Source: Burkholderia puraquae (GTDB taxonomy: Bacteria; Pseudomonadota; Gammaproteobacteria; Burkholderiales; Burkholderiaceae). Taken from it: a stretch of 64,000 nucleotides of DNA. Below the pieces are notes generated by a model. It was not told the DNA's origin and ran no database searches. It saw only the letters and a list, made by a program, of their open reading frames with translations. Positions 60,940 through 64,000 of the stretch are shown in pieces. The DNA lies in NCBI RefSeq assembly GCF_002099195.1, contig NZ_NBYX01000021.1, positions 1 to 64,000 on the forward strand. The letters run 5' to 3'. The stretch's first letter is position 1. Each line of letters begins with the position of its first letter. Position numbers and translations under genes: made by a program.

Positions 60940-61329
60940 TCAGTGCGCCTTCTTCTGGATGAACTCGATCTTGTAGCCGTCCGGATCCTCGACGAACGCG
61001 ATCACGGTCGTACCGTGCTTCATCGGGCCCGCTTCGCGCGTGACCTTGCCGCCTTGCGCCTTGATCTGCTCGCAGGCCTTGTACGCATCGTCGACTTCCA
61101 GCGCGAGATGGCCGAAGCCGTTGCCGAGATCGTAGGCCGGCGTATCCCAGTTATGGGTCAGTTCGATCACCGTGTTGTCGCTTTCATCGCCGTAGCCGAC
61201 GAATGCGAGCGTGAACTTGCCTTCCGGATAGTCGTCGCGGCGCAGCACCTTCATGCCGAGCAATTCGGTGTAGAACTTGATCGAGCGGTCGAGATCGCCG
61301 ACTCGCAGCATCGTATGCAGAAATCGCAT
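60940..61329 (-). CDS. gloA: Lactoylglutathione lyase (glyoxalase I)
   Basis: A 129-residue VOC-superfamily enzyme that turns the methylglyoxal-glutathione hemithioacetal into S-lactoylglutathione. Metal ligands: H5 in MRFLHTMLRV, the Glu of VIELTHNW, the His of FGHLALEV and the Glu of YKIEFIQ. Length and motifs match the Ni-dependent E. coli type. Alone, on the minus strand. Confidence 0.96.
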   Translation of the reverse strand: MRFLHTMLRVGDLDRSIKFYTELLGMKVLRRDDYPEGKFTLAFVGYGDESDNTVIELTHNWDTPAYDLGNGFGHLALEVDDAYKACEQIKAQGGKVTREAGPMKHGTTVIAFVEDPDGYKIEFIQKKAH

Positions 61330-61696
61330 GTGTTGTACTCCTGTGGGGACTTTCCAGAACCGGGAACTCTACCAGAGTCGGGTGAACTTCGCCGGGGGCG
61401 CCTGGCTGGGGACAGCCGGTCGGGGCGCCTGGCCGGAGCACGGCCGATACGGCCCATCGGCACCTGCCGGCGCGAGCATACCGGCGGAAAACAGCCTGCC
61501 CCGGCTCGCCCGGCTACCGCGCCGATCGGGTAACATCCTTCCACCTCGCACCAAAAACGGGCACGCGGCTCACCGCCCGAACGCGACCAACGCTTCCCTA
61601 CAGCCACACTGCCGTGCGAAACCGTCGATTCGAGCGCGCCGGATGCGCCGCCCTTCCGATCTCGCAGCCGCCGTACCCAACCGGCGAGGTGCGCCG

Positions 61697-62632
61697 ATGA
61701 CCACGCTCGCCGCTGCCCCCGTGCGCCGCGCGCTCGATACGCGCGCCGTCGGCCTGATGCTGCTGCTGTGCGCGATCTGGGGCTTCCAGCAGGTCGCGAT
61801 CAAGAGCACGAACGCCGCGATCGCGCCGATGTTCCAGGCCGGGCTGCGCTCCGTGATCGCCGCGCTGCTGCTGTGGGGCTGGGCCCGCTCGCGCGGAACG
61901 CCGCTGTTCCAGGCGGACGGCACGTTCGGCGCGGGCCTCGCGGCCGGTGCGCTGTTCGCCGGCGAATTCATCTGCGTGTTCTTCGGGCTGACGCTGACGA
62001 GCGCATCGCACATGGCGATCTTCCTGTACACGGCGCCGTGCTTCACTGCGCTCGGCCTGCACCTGTTCGCACCGGGTGAACGGCTGCAGCGTAAGCAGTG
62101 GGCCGGCGTCGGCCTCGCGTTCGCCGGCATCGCGCTCGCGTTCGCGGACGGCTTCCTGAAGCCGCGCGCACCCGGCGCGTCCGTGCTGGCCGGGCTCGCC
62201 GGCGACGCGCTCGGCATTCTCGGCGGCGCGATGTGGGCCGCGACGACGGTGGTCGTGCGCTCGACGGCGCTTGCGCGGGCGAGCGCGAGCAAGACGCTGT
62301 TCTACCAGCTCGCGGTATCGGCAGTCGTGCTGGTCGCGCTTGCCGCACTGTTCAGCCAGGTGTCGTTCGCGCACGTCACGCCGGTCGCGGTGGCGAGCCT
62401 CGCGTACCAGTCGGTGATCGTCGCGTTCGTCAGCTACCTGTCATGGTTCTGGCTGCTGACGCGCTACAGCGCGTCGCGGTTGTCCGTCTTCACGTTCCTG
62501 TCGCCGCTGTTCGGCGTCGCGTTCGGTGTGCTGCTGCTCGGCGAATCGGTCGGCTGGCGCTTCATGTCCGCGGCCGCGCTCGTGCTGACCGGCATCGCGC
62601 TCGTCAACGCGCCGCCACGCCGGCGGGCATGA
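61697..62632 (+). CDS. EamA/DMT-family permease
   Basis: A 311-residue inner-membrane protein with ten predicted transmembrane segments in two EamA repeats (LMLLLCAIWGFQQVAIKSTN; later ALGILGGAMWAATTVVVRST). Family members export amino acids, metabolites or drugs, or take up nucleotide sugars; the substrate is not predictable. I start at MTTLAAAPVRRALDTRAVGL because the upstream open frame runs through gloA on the other strand. Its end is followed by a terminator that belongs to rsmA. Confidence 0.87.
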   Translation: MTTLAAAPVRRALDTRAVGLMLLLCAIWGFQQVAIKSTNAAIAPMFQAGLRSVIAALLLWGWARSRGTPLFQADGTFGAGLAAGALFAGEFICVFFGLTLTSASHMAIFLYTAPCFTALGLHLFAPGERLQRKQWAGVGLAFAGIALAFADGFLKPRAPGASVLAGLAGDALGILGGAMWAATTVVVRSTALARASASKTLFYQLAVSAVVLVALAALFSQVSFAHVTPVAVASLAYQSVIVAFVSYLSWFWLLTRYSASRLSVFTFLSPLFGVAFGVLLLGESVGWRFMSAAALVLTGIALVNAPPRRRA

Positions 62633-62666
62633 CAACCGGGCGCAGCACGCGCGCATTCACGCTGCA

Positions 62667-62695
62667 ATAAAAAAGGCTGCCCCGCTGGGCAGCCT
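62667..62695 (-). terminator. Rho-independent terminator downstream of rsmA
   Basis: On the minus strand AGGCTGCCC-AGCG-GGGCAGCCT is followed by TTTTTATT, 34 bp past the rsmA stop. The T-tract is on the minus-strand side; on the plus side only GTTTC follows, so it stops mainly the leftward transcript. Confidence 0.9.
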
Positions 62696-62728
62696 GTTTC
62701 GCATCCGGTCCGGCTCGCGTTGCCAGCC

Positions 62729-63556
62729 TCAACCGGCCTTGCGCACCGCCGCGAGCGCCTGCGCGACGCCAACGTATTCGGCCACGCTCACGTCCTCCGC
62801 ACGGCGCGCGAGATCGAAGCCGAGCGCGTCGAAATCGATCGTCTCGCGATAGTCGCCGAGCGTATTGCGCAGCATCTTGCGTCGCTGCGAGAACGCGGCG
62901 GTGACGACTTCGCCGAGCAGCACGGGATCGACGTCCGGCAGTTCGTGCGGCTCGTACGGAATCATCCGGACGATCGCCGAATCGACTTTCGGCGGCGGCT
63001 GGAACGACTCCGGCGGCACGTCGAGCATCTTTTCCATCACGTAGCGGTACTGCAGCATCACCGACAGCCGCGAAAACGCCTTCGTGCCCGGCTCCGCGAC
63101 CATCCGCTCGACGACTTCATTCTGCAGCATGAAGTGCTGGTCGATGACCGCATCGGCGAACGTCATCAGGTGAAACAGCAGCGGGCTGGAAATGTTGTAC
63201 GGCAGGTTGCCGACGATCCGCAGCGACGGCTTGTCGCCGGGCGCCGCGAGCGAACGGAAGTCGAACGCGAGCGCGTCGCCCGCGTGCAGTTCGAGCAGCG
63301 CGCCGAAGCGTTGCTGCAGGCGCCCGATCAGGTCGCGGTCGAGCTCGACCGCATGCAGCGGCGACTCGGGCGTCGCGAGACGCTCGATCAGCGGCTCGGT
63401 CAGCGCGCCGAGCCCCGGGCCGATCTCGACCATGCGCTGGCCGCGCGCGGGGCCGATCGTCGAGACGATCGAGTCGATCACGCCGTGATCGACGAGGAAG
63501 TTCTGCCCGAAGCGCTTGCGCGCGAAATGGCCTTGGTGCTGTCTGCTGTTCGACAT
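62729..63556 (-). CDS. rsmA: 16S rRNA (adenine1518/1519-N6)-dimethyltransferase
   Basis: A 275-residue SAM-dependent methyltransferase (KsgA) that dimethylates two adjacent adenines in helix 45 of 16S rRNA during late 30S assembly. The N-terminus RKRFGQNFLVDHGVID, the SAM loop MVEIGPGLGALTEPL, the catalytic NLPYNISSPL and the C-terminal AAFSQRRKMLRNTL are all present. It is downstream of pdxA on the same strand, the conserved surA-pdxA-ksgA order. Confidence 0.97.
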   Translation of the reverse strand: MSNSRQHQGHFARKRFGQNFLVDHGVIDSIVSTIGPARGQRMVEIGPGLGALTEPLIERLATPESPLHAVELDRDLIGRLQQRFGALLELHAGDALAFDFRSLAAPGDKPSLRIVGNLPYNISSPLLFHLMTFADAVIDQHFMLQNEVVERMVAEPGTKAFSRLSVMLQYRYVMEKMLDVPPESFQPPPKVDSAIVRMIPYEPHELPDVDPVLLGEVVTAAFSQRRKMLRNTLGDYRETIDFDALGFDLARRAEDVSVAEYVGVAQALAAVRKAG

Positions 63557-63605
63557 CGACTGAGTAAAACGAAAAATACGACGAATGAGGGGAAGCCGGG
63601 CCGCG

Positions 63606-64000
63606 TCAGGCCGTGCGGCGATGGCGCGCCATCATGACGGCCGTGTCGAGCGCGGCGATCATGCTGCCCGGATCCGCGCGGCCCGTGCCGGCCAGGTCGA
63701 GTGCCGTGCCGTGATCGACCGACGTCCGGATGATCGGCAGCCCGAGCGTCACGTTGATGCCCTCGCCGAACGTCGCATACTTCAGCACGGGCAGACCCTG
63801 GTCATGGAACATCGCGAGCACGCAATCGGCGTCGGCGAGATGGCGCGGCTGGAACAGCGTGTCGGCCGGGTACGGGCCGCGCGCGTCGATACCCTGCGCG
63901 TTCGCGCGGGCCAGCGCCGGCGAGATCACGTCGATCTCCTCGCGGCCGAGATAACCGTTCTCGCCTGCATGCGGGTTCAGGCCCGTCACGAGGATGCGCG
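63606..64000 (-). CDS. pdxA: 4-hydroxythreonine-4-phosphate dehydrogenase, C-terminal part (cut by window edge)
   Basis: The last 131 residues of PdxA, a vitamin B6 biosynthesis enzyme. The family motif TGLNPHAGENGYLG near the window edge (with metal-ligand His), FHDQGLPVLKY and the active-site VTLGLPIIRTSVDHGTALD are present; the gene continues past position 64000. The stop is 49 bp before rsmA. Confidence 0.95.
   Translation of the reverse strand, partial: RILVTGLNPHAGENGYLGREEIDVISPALARANAQGIDARGPYPADTLFQPRHLADADCVLAMFHDQGLPVLKYATFGEGINVTLGLPIIRTSVDHGTALDLAGTGRADPGSMIAALDTAVMMARHRRTA

Overview
The window is GC-rich (about two thirds G+C), densely coded DNA whose gene order and protein sequences match chromosome 1 of a Burkholderia cepacia complex member: sucC, recX-recA, a TctD/TctE-like two-component pair, the miaB-phoH-ybeY-corC-lnt block, glyQS-gmhB-plsC, and pdxA-rsmA. 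The species call is inferred from general knowledge of the group, not from a database search. I see no insertion sequence, prophage, integrase or CRISPR array.

Layout. 1-7328: end of sucC, a DUF2889 gene, recX-recA (LexA box upstream of recA), a response regulator/sensor kinase pair and an MHS-type transporter. 7450-9196: a CAU-anticodon tRNA (tRNA-Met) with its own promoter and terminator, then two unusual secreted-protein genes. 9439-17162: a LysR gene, a GlxA-type regulator divergent from an isonitrile-hydratase-like gene, small cupin, PAAR and MAPEG genes, and a large divergent class A PBP-like protein. 17196-23504: small metal or thiol proteins, a D-galactonate dehydratase with its FadR-type regulator, CopD, and a two-gene cytochrome c operon. 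23639-28468: RhlE helicase, a hypothetical gene, a ferritin-like protein and gamma-glutamyltransferase. 28691-34523: the glycerol regulon (glpR, then glpD-glpK-glpF) with a probable GlpR operator before glpD.

34637-41516 is the most interesting stretch. A membrane di-iron hydroxylase (MocD-like), a Rieske ferredoxin (MocE-like) and a decayed ferredoxin-reductase remnant (MocF-like) are divergent from a LacI-type regulator. The regulator is followed by two xylose-isomerase-like TIM-barrel proteins and an inositol 2-dehydrogenase/MocA-type enzyme, and then a HAD phosphatase. The two promoter regions of this cluster carry the same 18-bp inverted-repeat operator candidate, TTGRCGA-N4-TCGCCAW. The cluster therefore reads as a small regulon for a methylated or amino-inositol (rhizopine-like) compound or a related polyol, with the demethylase electron chain partly broken.

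41608-64000: ribB with an FMN riboswitch, an XRE-cupin regulator, an AraJ-like MFS efflux protein divergent from a LysR regulator, then housekeeping genes for tRNA modification (miaB), phosphate-starvation ATPase (phoH), rRNA processing (ybeY), lipoprotein maturation (lnt), glycyl-tRNA synthetase, heptose and phospholipid synthesis, glyoxalase, a DMT transporter, 16S rRNA dimethylation (rsmA) and the 3' end of pdxA.
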